Source of the DNA: Cenarchaeum symbiosum A
Lineage (GTDB): Archaea; Thermoproteota; Nitrososphaeria; Nitrososphaerales; Nitrosopumilaceae
Assembly: GCA_000200715.1 (NCBI GenBank)
Contig: DP000238.1
Location: 556,154-620,153, forward strand
Direction of reading: 5' to 3'
Length of the DNA: 64,000 nucleotides
Shown here: piece by piece, positions 9,469 to 18,543 of the stretch
How positions within the stretch are numbered: position 1 is the stretch's first letter
Layout: each line of letters begins with the position of its first letter
Translations under genes and position numbers: made by a program
Notes under the pieces: generated by a model
The model's database searches: none
What the model was told of the DNA's origin: nothing
What the model saw: only the letters and a program-made list of their open reading frames with translations

Positions 9469-9852
9469 TCAGTCATTGCGAAGCAGTATGATTGCCTGTT
9501 GTGTGTCTCCCTTGGCGTCGTCAAGAGCCTCCATGGCACGCTTCCTGCCCACGCCCGTATGATTACACACCACGTTTATCATGTCATCAGAGTGTGTGGG
9601 TTTCCCGGGATACTTCTCCTCATCCCTGCCCTCGCTGATCATGAATGGATAACTGTCATTCTTTTTCATCTCTGTAACATGGGGCTTTACAAAGACTATG
9701 TCTTTTCCATTTATCCTTATGGTCATAAAGCCGTCAGGGACTGTCGCCAGATTTTTTTTAAACACGGTTAGCATGGCCTCCATATGGGGATCCACACCGT
9801 CGTCCGGGAACGCCTCGTTTATCTCATCGAGCTCCTTTTGCGAGAGTGTCAT
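9469..9852 (-). CDS. small protein with a C-terminal UBA-like domain
   Basis: 127 residues from the ATG at 9852 (MTLSQKELDEINEAFPDDG). The last ~38 residues (MINVVCNHTGVGRKRAMEAL, then DAKGDTQQAIILL) fit the three-helix UBA pattern also seen in archaeal NAC and EF-Ts, where it mediates protein contacts. The middle (MTIRINGKDIVFVKPHVTEM) looks like a small beta domain. Its start codon follows the stop of the ADP-ribosyltransferase-like gene after two bases, so the two are surely co-translated. A partner or immunity role for its neighbour is possible but unproven. Confidence 0.65.
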   Translation of the reverse strand: MTLSQKELDEINEAFPDDGVDPHMEAMLTVFKKNLATVPDGFMTIRINGKDIVFVKPHVTEMKKNDSYPFMISEGRDEEKYPGKPTHSDDMINVVCNHTGVGRKRAMEALDDAKGDTQQAIILLRND

Positions 9853-9854
9853 GG

Positions 9855-10700
9855 TTAATCTGGTGCCTCTTTTACTTTTATACCTAGTGGAATAAGCTCC
9901 TTTTTCAGGTTTTTTACGACTTTGGGTGAGGTTTTTGCCGGTATATGAACGCGTTTTATCTTGGGCTTTGCCCCATATTTGAGGCGGACTTCCATAAAGT
10001 ACGAGGATGCGGCACTGTGGGCATTCCCGAATTTTTGCAGTACGGCCCCGGCGGGTTTGCCGTCCCTTATACGGCGGCAGATGGGCCGATGATCGTATTT
10101 TTGGGCCAGCCACTCCTTGCCCTCATTTAGAGCCGAAACGTCCATTTCCATTATTATCTTGTCTTTCAAGTCTTGGGCAAAGTGTTTTGCAACGGCAAAC
10201 GAGACGCTAGCCGAGATGTTATCATCCTGTCCGTAATCCTTATCACGTTTTTCTCTGCCATCGCCGACTGCGCCTCCGCGTGCCAAAGTGAGGATCTCGT
10301 TAACCGAGGTGGCCCGGTAAACTTTGCATGTTTTACGAACCAAAGCAGGCAATGCCTCGTTGATATGGTCCAATTCTTTGACTACCTTGGCGGCATTGCC
10401 ATTAGGGTTACGGGCCGCAACTTCACACATCAGTTGGTTGGCGGTCTCAATGTCCTGCCGGAATTGCTCCAGCTCCTCATCCGTTCTAATATCAGAGTCG
10501 TCCTCGACACCCGTAAACGCCCTGCCTCGATCCCAGACACGCTTAAGCTGTAGTTGATCTCTGATCCAGCAACCCTCGTCCTGAGAGATAAAGCCAAGAT
10601 AGGTATGAGACATATTTTCAGTTCGCCTACTGAGGTCACGAATCTCCATCTTGAATAACTCTGATTTTTCCGCCTCGGAGGTGTGATGATCCCCACTCAT
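9855..10700 (-). CDS. putative ADP-ribosyltransferase-like protein
   Basis: 281 residues from the ATG at 10700 (MSGDHHTSEAEKSELFKMEI). The C-terminal half shows the order of elements of the R-S-E class of ADP-ribosyltransferases: CKVYRAT (about 126-131, candidate Arg), NISASVSFAVAKHFA (161-175, candidate Ser-x-Ser and following helix), then IIMEMDVSALNEGKEWL (182-198, candidate Glu). The spacing of the last Glu pair is not the classic ExE, so the assignment is tentative. The N-terminal half is helical with no family I recognise. It lies between a 71-residue frame and the UBA-domain gene. Virus-encoded head-associated ARTs are one model; a toxin is another. Confidence 0.45.
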   Translation of the reverse strand: MSGDHHTSEAEKSELFKMEIRDLSRRTENMSHTYLGFISQDEGCWIRDQLQLKRVWDRGRAFTGVEDDSDIRTDEELEQFRQDIETANQLMCEVAARNPNGNAAKVVKELDHINEALPALVRKTCKVYRATSVNEILTLARGGAVGDGREKRDKDYGQDDNISASVSFAVAKHFAQDLKDKIIMEMDVSALNEGKEWLAQKYDHRPICRRIRDGKPAGAVLQKFGNAHSAASSYFMEVRLKYGAKPKIKRVHIPAKTSPKVVKNLKKELIPLGIKVKEAPD

Positions 10701-10909
10701 GACTTCTGGCACCGGTCTAGCGCCTTGCGCACTGCCAAAGAGGATGCTGTAGTGGTAATGCCTCCCGGGCACCCGTACAGGTGTCTCAGCAGGTCCGGCT
10801 TGCCCGTACCTGTAGGAAACTCGAATGTATCCAGTGCGCCGACAGTAAGGCTCATGGCCCCACTCCGGAGGATCCCGGGGCCGCACCGCCCATACATTGT
10901 ATCATTCAT
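10697..10909 (-). CDS. small hypothetical protein coupled to the ART-like gene
   Basis: A frame of about 70 residues (from ATG 10909; contains SLTVGALDTFEFPTGTGKPD and ends RKALDRCQKS). Its TGA overlaps the next ATG as ATGA, which supports real translation, and it starts just after the end of the methylase remnant. No family recognised. It may be the fragment of a larger virus gene. Confidence 0.35.
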   Translation of the reverse strand: MNDTMYGRCGPGILRSGAMSLTVGALDTFEFPTGTGKPDLLRHLYGCPGGITTTASSLAVRKALDRCQKS

Positions 10910-10911
10910 TT

Positions 10912-11100
10912 CTACCACCCAACCCCGTCGCGGCCGGGCAGCATGTACTCTACTGCATCAACCACCGACTGCCTGTTCGAGCACGGGTCGAGGCAGATCA
11001 CGCCCCCGAGGGCGCGCCTTGCCGCATCGACGTATACGGGGGGCGTGCCCCAGTCCTTGTTCCCGGTGGTGCTGTTTCTGCCCGCCGTCACAGAATCCAG
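10912..11100 (-). pseudogene. truncated copy of the phage-type adenine methylase
   Basis: Sixty-two codons match the N terminus of the methylase at 7484-8083 (DSVTAGRNSTTGNKDWGTPP; then VICLDPCSNRQSVVDAVEYM) with few changes, then the match breaks off after MLPGRD and the frame stops at TAG 10912-10914. The catalytic NPPY motif is absent. The first codon corresponds to the GTG start but is CTG. It begins three bases from the stop codon of the giant subtilase, marking a recombination joint. Confidence 0.8.
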
Positions 11101-11103
11101 CCC

Positions 11104-14100
11104 CTATCCGCCAAACAATGACCGGAACCATTCTACGATCATATCCAGCAGGCCGTCAGGCTCCCCTGTCCCTTCGGGTGAAGGCTCGCTTTCACTTGGA
11201 CCATCAGGCATCGCGCCGGGCCCTGCCGCTGTATCTGCCTCCGGTTCGGCGCCGGGCTCTGGCTCTGCGATGAGAGGCTCCGGAGGCACTTTTGCAGGCT
11301 CTGGCTCTGTGCCCCCGGGCGCCTCCTCGATAATCCCTGCGGGCTCCGGATCAATCTCCAGGACGGGCTCTTCCTGCCCCGTGCTCAGCCTGTACATTGT
11401 ACCCTCATGCGAGAGCAACAGTATGCCGCGGCTGTCCTGCAGCCTGACACTCATTGTCCCCTCAAACTCGCCTTCAAGCGGCACCTCGAGGCTGATCTGA
11501 TCCGAGGAATCAAGCGTGTACCCTGCGTTCTCCTCTGTGATCACCGAGGATACATCACACGCGAATATGCGGTCCGATGAATACGATTCACCGGCGCACT
11601 GCTCGGAGCCGAGCAGCGCGGGGACCGCCGAGTACCTGACGCGTGCATCCTGCTGCCCGCCTGCCCCGTACAGGATTGCCTCCATCCCGAATACCCTTGC
11701 CTCAAAGCTGCCTGATTCTATCTCCGGGGTGATGACTAGGGTGCCGCCCGGTGAGAGGAGTATCCCCGAGGGGGATTCCCTTGCATCCTGCCCTCCCACT
11801 GTGAACCCAAGCGAGGCTGACCTGCCCGCATCTGATCCTGTGAGGATGGAGCCGCCGCCTCCTCCTCCGCCCCCGCCGCCGCCACCGCCGCCCCTGCGCG
11901 GCAGCGGTGCGGGCTGCTGCACGGTGACGGGCTCGGGCGGCGCCGGTGTGAACAGCCCGTACGTGGAGAGCCTGTACGTCCATATTGCAAAATTCTCGCC
12001 GGTATTGAACAGGCAGGCGCCGGCGTCGGCTCCTTGCCCGGGCGCCGACCCGTCTGGGGTGTCGTCGTTGCAGCGAACATCTATCACCGTGGTATTGTTA
12101 GTAGAGTTTATGCGGTATCCCAGGTCTCCCGGCGATCCGACCAGCCCGATCCGGACCGGCGCATCCAGCCCAAGGTCCGCATCGGGCAGGCCCACCTCCA
12201 CGGGTGTGTTCCCGGGATCGCCATCCACATCAGGAGTCCTGGTTGAATTCTGTATGATTATCTGCTGCGTTCCATTGAATCCAGACAGGGTCAGGTTTGC
12301 CGGCAGCAAAAGGGTGACGTTATCTCGGTTGACATTCATCCGGGTGACCGTTATATTCGAGGGAAGGGTTGCGTTGGCATTGTCGGGGCTTTTTACCTGC
12401 TCAAGGTTCAGTATGAGCGGCTTGTCCCGTGTTTCATCATTTAGGCGGACATCGGATATCCCGTCGTGTATTACAAGCAGGTTGCTAGTATCATTTATGA
12501 CTACCTCCCTGTCATCAAGCAGAGCCCTGTCGTTGTCGGTAAGGTTGTATGCATACGCCGCAAGCGTGTTTCCCGCGGGGTCTGCCACGTCTGAAAACCG
12601 TACCGTGATGTTCTGTGCGTTAAAGAGCGCACTGCTTGTGTTTATGAGCAGGTTGCTGCCCGCCACTATCTCCACCATGGGGTTGCTGGCGGATGTGCCG
12701 TTTATCACCAGTATTGTATTGCCGGGGGTGCTGTCAAGCGGCTCGCTGATTGTGGCCACAAGGGTGTAATTTCCAGTGGCCAGGATGCGCGCTATCGAGG
12801 GGACTATGGTGTCGATTACCACGTCTGAGCTGCCCGACAGCGATGAGGCAGAGCCTGGCTGCGGCAGCGTCAGGTCTGCGGGTATTCCGTCATCGGCCGC
12901 CGTTATGCTGCCGTTGCCGGGCACCAGAGCGCCTGTGCTGATATAGGACAGGTCTGGAGAGTTGTGGCCATCTAGCACCGTATAGTTGAAGACAAGCTCG
13001 GCGGTGCCCGAGCCTGACTCAAACGTGGCATTTGCGCCCACGTCAAGCCCGAGCAGCGGGACTCCCGCCACGTTTACGGGCTCGCTAAACGTGATGGTTA
13101 TGGCGACCGTTCCATTCTCTTTTTCAGCGGCGGAGCTGGCCGAGACCGAGCTTACCGTCGGGGTGGTGTGCGCCGAGTCCGCTATGCCCGGGGCATCCGA
13201 TGTATCCAGTAGGATCATGCCCATGCTAGTCTCCGTCTCAAGTATTCCGGGGGCGTCCCCAGTCCCGAGTGATATGGCGCGGAGCACAGTCTCGGAGAAT
13301 GCAGGCGCATCGGTCTCTTGTATAATGCCGTCTTGCATGGCTTCTATCCCGTCAGCCGCGGCCGGGCGGTCCGTTGCACCTATGTGTATCGAAAACATTA
13401 CCACATCAGAGGCCATGGGCGCGTCTGTTCCCTGTGTCATGCCCGACAGGTCCGCGCCAGGTATCTCGGATACGGCAGGCGCGTCCCCTCCTGTCCGTAT
13501 GGCAGTCAGGCTGATATCTGCACGATCTGTAGCGGACGGCTCATCTGCCGCGGCGCGCATCCCCGCCATTGAATTGTCTGTCCTGTCAGATACCGTACTA
13601 TCGGCAATGGCAGGTAAATCTGCCGCGGATATTGCCAGCGATGCAGGGGCCGTCGTACTGTCAGCTGATGCACTATCGGCAATTGCAGGCTCATCAGATG
13701 CGGACCTTGTCAGCGATGTATGGATGGTCGCACCCTCGGTTAAGGGCAGGGCATCTGCTGCATCGCGCATCACCCCCACTGAACTAGCTGTCCCGTTGGC
13801 GGCCACACTGTCGGCCACACTGGGGGAATCAAAAGCGGAGACGCTGACAGACTGTGCTGTGGAGCGCCGCAGCTCATCTGTCGGCACCGGCGAGTCCATG
13901 ACCACTATTGTGATACTCGGGGCCCCCACTGCCACCACTGTTCCAGCAAGTGATGATGCAGATGTGGTGGGCGGCAGGCCCAGCAGCGCGGGAACAGCCG
14001 AACCTGCTGCAGTTATGGATCCTCCCCCGAGCACAAGCGAGTCCTCGTCGACATAGTTGAGGCCCGCCGAGATATCGCCAGAACCCACTGTGTACCCAAA

Positions 14101-17100
14101 GACTATATCCACGGTGCCATTGCCCGAGGAATAGTTGGCCGTTGCCCCGGGTATATCGAGGAGAATATGCGGCATTCCCCCTATGTACACCTCTTCGGAG
14201 AATGTAACAGTAATCGGGACCGTATCCCCTGTATCGTACGTGCCCGCCGGCGCCGCAACCGACAGCACGCGGGGCTCCGCACCCGACTGTACAGAATGGT
14301 ATTCCAAAACGCGTACCTGCACCACCGGGTCTGGCGTGGCTTGCCCCGGGGTCTCTGGTATGAACACGTGTGTCCCGTTGGATGTTATCGAAAAGTGGGA
14401 GTGCCCCGGGGCCGGAACACCAAAATCCTGCAGCAAGCCGCCCTGCAGGCCCATGGCCGCGGCGCCCACCCCGTCTGCAACCAGCATAAAGCCGTCGGAT
14501 ACATGCACGTCGTAGGGGGAGAATGTGCCCCACCCGGGGACCGCCGAGCCGTCAACTGCTCCCCGCGGGGCCCCGCTGGCATTGAACACATGTATCCTAA
14601 AGTTGCCGTTATCGGCCACAAAGATGTGCGTCCCGTTCGATGACACCCCGATGGGCACGCTGAGCTGCCCCGGGCGGGAGCGGTCGGGCATGCCGTCCGT
14701 CCCAAAGGCGATATGGCTGCTGCCGTCTGGCTCAAAGACGGTCACTGTATTATTGAGCAGGCTGGATATTATAATCCCGGGGCCCAGCTCCAGGTCGAAC
14801 GGGATGCCCACCGTATCTGGTATCTCAAAGCTGCCCGTCTGGTTCCCGCTGGGATCCAGCACGTGTATGTTCCCGAGGTGGCTTGCCACCACAATGTTGG
14901 TCCCGTTGACCCCTGCCGCCCGGGGCAGCCACTGTTCCCCGAGTGTCGTCGCATTAACGCGGTCCGCAATATCGAGGGAGCTGTCCAGTATGTCCAGCGT
15001 ATTGTTTCTAAAATCTACAAGAAACAGATGGGTCGAGTTGTGTGCCGCATCGCTCAAGGACGCAAACGGCATCCCGCCGGCGCCTGTCACATTGGCCACA
15101 TTTTGCACCCCGAGGCGCACGTCTGCATCGCGCGCGGATACGGACCCGTACAGGACCACCCTCGGGGGCTCTGCTATCTGCAGGGGCTCAGACAGGGAGA
15201 GGACCACCTCGCTTCCGGAGACTGCCGTATCTGTTACTGTGCCTCCTGTAACGCCAAAGGCCACGGGCCCTGCAGTCGGCGGGTCCACTGCTCTTGTAAA
15301 GCCCACCGTTATGCTCTCCCCGTCGGAAGATAATGCGGCATACTCTGTGTCAAACCCGCCCTCTCCCGCAAAGAACGTATACGAATAGAATACCTTTTGC
15401 GATGAAACCTCGCCGTCTACAAAGTCCATCACCATGTCGTACCCCGCGCCCTCCGGGCCCACAAGCACGGCCCTCTGCAGTATGGATCCCGAATTATCCG
15501 ATGATTCTTGGACCGTCCCGTTGGCCCTCAGGTGCAGATGCACCTCATTGTGGTCATCCCCGTCTGTATCCGCGGTATCGAGCGCCTCTTCGGGCCACCA
15601 GAGCGCGGCGGCCATCTTTTCGGTCCCCCCTGGAATGTCCGGGAGCGGGATCGTCACGTTGCCCGTGGAATTAAACACGTACGTTCCAGAATGCGTCTCT
15701 ATCCTGCCATAGTCCATGCCCATTATCCCCGCGCCCCTCCTCTCGTCCATGCGTATGTCCGAAAAGCTCCCCCCGGTCCCGTCGGCCTGGCTGAGCATCA
15801 TCGCGTATACGTGGCCGGGCTCCAGCACGATACCCTGCCCCTTGTACAATCCAATCATGGTCGCCATCGCGCCTGCTACAGCAGGGGTCGAAAAGCTGGT
15901 CCCGCCGTTGAATCCGGAATATGTGTTCCCCATTGTGGGGAGCGTCATGGGGAATACAGGCGCCACAATCTCGGGCTTTATCCTGCCATCGAGGGTGGTC
16001 CCGTAGTTGTTGGAATCGGAGTTTCTGCCATCCTCGAACACCTGGCCGACAGTAAACACCTTGTGGGAGTCGGCCGTGCCGTTGTAGAACCCCGGATCCT
16101 CAAGGCTGTTGCCCGCCGACCATGTGACTGCTATTCCGTTGTCATAGGCCGCGTCGCCCAGGATGGCATCAGGCCCTGTCCCGTATCCGTCCGCGGGTCC
16201 GCCATAGGATAATGTAAGCACATCCACGCTGGGGGCGGCAGAACTTGAGTTGATAAGCTCGATTACCGCCCTGACCGACCCCCCAAGGTCGGCGTTGCCC
16301 CTAAAGCAGTTCGAGTATATGACCAGCTCCGCGCCGGGCGCAAACCCGCGGAACCTCGGATCAAGCGAGCCCGTGCCCGCCGCCGCCCCCGCCACGTTGG
16401 TCCCGTGGGGGACGCACCCCCTGGGGTCGTCCATACCGTCGGCAGTCACGGTATCCCGGATGTACACCACCTTGGGGTCGTCCGTCAGGGGGTCGTCATC
16501 AAGATCGTCAAGGTCGTCGTGGACCGGCTCGGCTGTGCCTGTGACATTGTCATAGCTTCCAAATACTATGTCAAGGCCGCTGTCTATGCTGGCTATCCTT
16601 GTGCCTTCCCCGCCAAAGCCCGCGTAATACGGGGCGTTTATCCCTGTAGACCTTCTCGACGAGTCCAGCGAGTATTCGTACAGGTACTCTGTCGCCTCTA
16701 TCCTCTCCACCTGTTCTAGCGCGGCTATCCCGCTTATTGCAGATGCCGGGACCTTGGCTGTTATGCCGCCTATGGATGCATGTTTTTCTATCCCTGTCCC
16801 GTTTATCCCCAGGAGGTATTCTGTGACGCGCTCGATGGGCGCGGATATCGCCTCGGCTCTTCTCTCCTTCTCCTCCTGCAACCGGCTGTATACTGCCTCC
16901 ATGTTGTAGTTGTATTCGGCATAGTTTACCTGTATTTTCTCCTGCTCTAATAGTATCAGCACGGAGACGGGCCTGTCTACGGGCACAGAGCAGTCTATAC
17001 CAAAGCGCTCTGTCGCATTATCATCCATGCCGCGGCCGCACATCGGGTGTATGCCTGTTTCTGCGTACCTTTGCAGCTCAGATGACACCTTTGGACGGGA

Positions 17101-17349
17101 TACCTCCTCGGCCTGGAATTGCCGCGGCTGCGCGTATTCCTCCGCTGTAACCTGCACCGGGACTGTGCTGACTGTGATCTCCCCGTCTGTCATCCTGTGG
17201 ACGAGCTGCATATGGGCCTCTTCTGCCTGGGAGTTTGGCGCGCCTGCCAGGACAAGGGCGGCTATTCCAAGGAATGCCGCGAGCCCGGCCATGTAGCCGA
17301 GCCTCCGGGCGCCTGATCCGCGCCGCATGGGGATCTGCCGTCCGTCCAT
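11104..17349 (-). CDS. giant secreted subtilase-family surface protein (paralogue 1)
   Basis: 2081 residues. A signal peptide (about 15-42, AGLAAFLGIAALVLAGAPNS) precedes a pro-region and an S8 subtilase domain with the full triad: Asp256 (RIASIDSGLD), His315 (CVPHGTNVAG) and Ser485 (GGTSFSTPAVAG), with Asn414 as the likely oxyanion residue. Then follow NHL-like repeats (SNGTHIFVADNGNFRIHVF), Ig-like modules (about 1070-1160 and 1450-1560), a Ser/Asp/Pro-rich repeat zone (about 1170-1410), a poly-glycine hinge, a ~120-residue beta domain with two Cys, an acidic Pro/Glu linker, and the terminal motif LLDMIVEWFRSLFGG. Probably an outer-surface protease or adhesin. Its paralogue is at 42864-48737. 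Confidence 0.85.
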   Translation of the reverse strand: MDGRQIPMRRGSGARRLGYMAGLAAFLGIAALVLAGAPNSQAEEAHMQLVHRMTDGEITVSTVPVQVTAEEYAQPRQFQAEEVSRPKVSSELQRYAETGIHPMCGRGMDDNATERFGIDCSVPVDRPVSVLILLEQEKIQVNYAEYNYNMEAVYSRLQEEKERRAEAISAPIERVTEYLLGINGTGIEKHASIGGITAKVPASAISGIAALEQVERIEATEYLYEYSLDSSRRSTGINAPYYAGFGGEGTRIASIDSGLDIVFGSYDNVTGTAEPVHDDLDDLDDDPLTDDPKVVYIRDTVTADGMDDPRGCVPHGTNVAGAAAGTGSLDPRFRGFAPGAELVIYSNCFRGNADLGGSVRAVIELINSSSAAPSVDVLTLSYGGPADGYGTGPDAILGDAAYDNGIAVTWSAGNSLEDPGFYNGTADSHKVFTVGQVFEDGRNSDSNNYGTTLDGRIKPEIVAPVFPMTLPTMGNTYSGFNGGTSFSTPAVAGAMATMIGLYKGQGIVLEPGHVYAMMLSQADGTGGSFSDIRMDERRGAGIMGMDYGRIETHSGTYVFNSTGNVTIPLPDIPGGTEKMAAALWWPEEALDTADTDGDDHNEVHLHLRANGTVQESSDNSGSILQRAVLVGPEGAGYDMVMDFVDGEVSSQKVFYSYTFFAGEGGFDTEYAALSSDGESITVGFTRAVDPPTAGPVAFGVTGGTVTDTAVSGSEVVLSLSEPLQIAEPPRVVLYGSVSARDADVRLGVQNVANVTGAGGMPFASLSDAAHNSTHLFLVDFRNNTLDILDSSLDIADRVNATTLGEQWLPRAAGVNGTNIVVASHLGNIHVLDPSGNQTGSFEIPDTVGIPFDLELGPGIIISSLLNNTVTVFEPDGSSHIAFGTDGMPDRSRPGQLSVPIGVSSNGTHIFVADNGNFRIHVFNASGAPRGAVDGSAVPGWGTFSPYDVHVSDGFMLVADGVGAAAMGLQGGLLQDFGVPAPGHSHFSITSNGTHVFIPETPGQATPDPVVQVRVLEYHSVQSGAEPRVLSVAAPAGTYDTGDTVPITVTFSEEVYIGGMPHILLDIPGATANYSSGNGTVDIVFGYTVGSGDISAGLNYVDEDSLVLGGGSITAAGSAVPALLGLPPTTSASSLAGTVVAVGAPSITIVVMDSPVPTDELRRSTAQSVSVSAFDSPSVADSVAANGTASSVGVMRDAADALPLTEGATIHTSLTRSASDEPAIADSASADSTTAPASLAISAADLPAIADSTVSDRTDNSMAGMRAAADEPSATDRADISLTAIRTGGDAPAVSEIPGADLSGMTQGTDAPMASDVVMFSIHIGATDRPAAADGIEAMQDGIIQETDAPAFSETVLRAISLGTGDAPGILETETSMGMILLDTSDAPGIADSAHTTPTVSSVSASSAAEKENGTVAITITFSEPVNVAGVPLLGLDVGANATFESGSGTAELVFNYTVLDGHNSPDLSYISTGALVPGNGSITAADDGIPADLTLPQPGSASSLSGSSDVVIDTIVPSIARILATGNYTLVATISEPLDSTPGNTILVINGTSASNPMVEIVAGSNLLINTSSALFNAQNITVRFSDVADPAGNTLAAYAYNLTDNDRALLDDREVVINDTSNLLVIHDGISDVRLNDETRDKPLILNLEQVKSPDNANATLPSNITVTRMNVNRDNVTLLLPANLTLSGFNGTQQIIIQNSTRTPDVDGDPGNTPVEVGLPDADLGLDAPVRIGLVGSPGDLGYRINSTNNTTVIDVRCNDDTPDGSAPGQGADAGACLFNTGENFAIWTYRLSTYGLFTPAPPEPVTVQQPAPLPRRGGGGGGGGGGGGGGSILTGSDAGRSASLGFTVGGQDARESPSGILLSPGGTLVITPEIESGSFEARVFGMEAILYGAGGQQDARVRYSAVPALLGSEQCAGESYSSDRIFACDVSSVITEENAGYTLDSSDQISLEVPLEGEFEGTMSVRLQDSRGILLLSHEGTMYRLSTGQEEPVLEIDPEPAGIIEEAPGGTEPEPAKVPPEPLIAEPEPGAEPEADTAAGPGAMPDGPSESEPSPEGTGEPDGLLDMIVEWFRSLFGG

Positions 17350-17367
17350 GACGGGCGGGCGGGGGGC

Positions 17368-17378
17368 GTTTAATTAAC
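17368..17378 (-). promoter_or_regulatory. TATA box of subtilase paralogue 1
   Basis: The palindromic AT stretch TTAATTAAA on the minus strand is centred 24 bases upstream of the ATG at 17349 in an otherwise GC-rich region. This supports the first ATG of the frame as the true, leaderless start. Confidence 0.6.
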
Positions 17379-17419
17379 TGTTATTGGAAAGTTATGCGCC
17401 TGCCGCGGGCAGGCCCCAG

Positions 17420-18226
17420 TCAGGCCCGGGCTTTTGCATGCTCTGGTTTTGAGAGCCTCTGGTATAGCTCGTACGCCTCGTCTGCCTTCATGTTCCCGTG
17501 GACTATTGCCCTCACGGCCCTGATCATGGGGACCGGGTTCTCTGACTGCCAGATGTTCCTCCCCATGTCGACGCCTACCGCCCCCGCATTGACGGCATTG
17601 TATGTAAGGTGCAATGCGTCGCGCTCTGGTATCTTTTTGCCCCCCGCTATGATTACGGGGACAGGGCACGATTCTATAACCTTTTCAAAGTTCTCGCAAT
17701 AGTATGTCTTGATTATGTGGGCCCCCTGTTCGGCGGCTATCCTGCAAGCAAGGGAGAGGTATCTTGCGTCTTTTCCCATGTCCTTTCCGACAGCGGTGAC
17801 AGCTAGAACGGGCATGCCGTATTCCTCTGCCTCGTTTACGAGCCTGCCAAGGCTCACTATTGTCCTGTGCTCGTGCTTTGCGCCCACAAATATCGACATT
17901 GCAAGCGCGCTCGAGTTGAGCCTTAACGCGTCTTTTATCCCAGTGGTTATCCTCTCATTCGATAGGTCCTCGCCTATTATGCTTGAACCGCCGGAGACCC
18001 TCAGCACTATGGGTATGTGCTGGGTTGCGGATACCGAGCTTCGCAATACGCCGCGTGTCACCATGAGGGAATCACAGTGGCGGAGCAGGGGGCGTATGGC
18101 GCGCGCAGGCGCCTCTAGCTTTTCTGTCGGGCCCAGAAAGTAACCGTGGTCGACGGCCAGCATCACGGCCTTGCCGTCGGGCGGGCGTATTATCCCTGAG
18201 ATGCGGTTCTTGAGGCCCCAGTCCAT
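17420..18226 (-). CDS. DeoC/LsrF/DhnA-family class I aldolase-type enzyme
   Basis: 268-residue TIM-barrel enzyme of the archaeal class I aldolase/LsrF group. Family traits seen are LAVDHGYFLGP near the N terminus, a central IIKTYYCENFEKV with the candidate Schiff-base lysine, PVIIAGGKKI, and AGAVGVDMGRNIWQSENP binding phosphate. Members act as fructose-bisphosphate aldolase, as 2-amino-3,7-dideoxy-threo-hept-6-ulosonate synthase (archaeal aromatic amino acid pathway), or as LsrF thiolase; sequence alone does not choose. It stands alone on the minus strand, so context does not help. Confidence 0.8.
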   Translation of the reverse strand: MDWGLKNRISGIIRPPDGKAVMLAVDHGYFLGPTEKLEAPARAIRPLLRHCDSLMVTRGVLRSSVSATQHIPIVLRVSGGSSIIGEDLSNERITTGIKDALRLNSSALAMSIFVGAKHEHRTIVSLGRLVNEAEEYGMPVLAVTAVGKDMGKDARYLSLACRIAAEQGAHIIKTYYCENFEKVIESCPVPVIIAGGKKIPERDALHLTYNAVNAGAVGVDMGRNIWQSENPVPMIRAVRAIVHGNMKADEAYELYQRLSKPEHAKARA

Positions 18227-18277
18227 GCGCGAACGCTAGTTTTACCTATGATAAGCCTTTCCCGGGCCGTGCTGTGG

Positions 18278-18496
18278 GTGTTTGCCCCATCATTACTGAT
18301 GCCAGGCCCTCTTCGATCCATATATTCTTCCTCCTCCACGTCTCTGTGAGAGTTTACCCTCGGCTCCGCAAAACCGGATTTCAGGCACGAATCCTGCCTT
18401 GGAAGTTTTTCCCCCACGCACGAATCTAAACTCTCACCACGTCTCTAGGCATGTCAGGAGCATGCTGAATATCATCATGCCATCAGGCGTCTTGAG
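18278..18496 (-). mobile_element. transposase-tail remnant, copy 1 (interrupted by a MITE)
   Basis: Sequence shared with 20115-20227 in the same orientation: both carry the stretch encoding LKTPDGMMIF plus LLTCL on the minus strand and the following ~70 bases (ATCATTACTGATGCCAGGCC on the plus strand). In this copy a 92-bp element splits the match. The coding part is only a few codons, so this is a dead fragment. Confidence 0.65.
18337..18446. mobile_element. 92-bp MITE with 11-bp inverted ends and a 9-bp target duplication
   Basis: The element spans 18346-18437, starts GTGAGAGTTTA and ends TAAACTCTCAC, a perfect 11-bp terminal inverted repeat. It is flanked on both sides by CACGTCTCT (18337-18345 and 18438-18446). 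Copy 2 of the surrounding remnant at 20115-20227 runs through this point without the insert (TCCTCCGCGCCTACAGGCAC), which is the empty site. It encodes nothing, so it must have been moved by a transposase supplied elsewhere. Confidence 0.85.
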
Positions 18497-18543
18497 ACGC
18501 TCGATCAGTATGTATAATAATCATCTACACCTATACACGTTTT

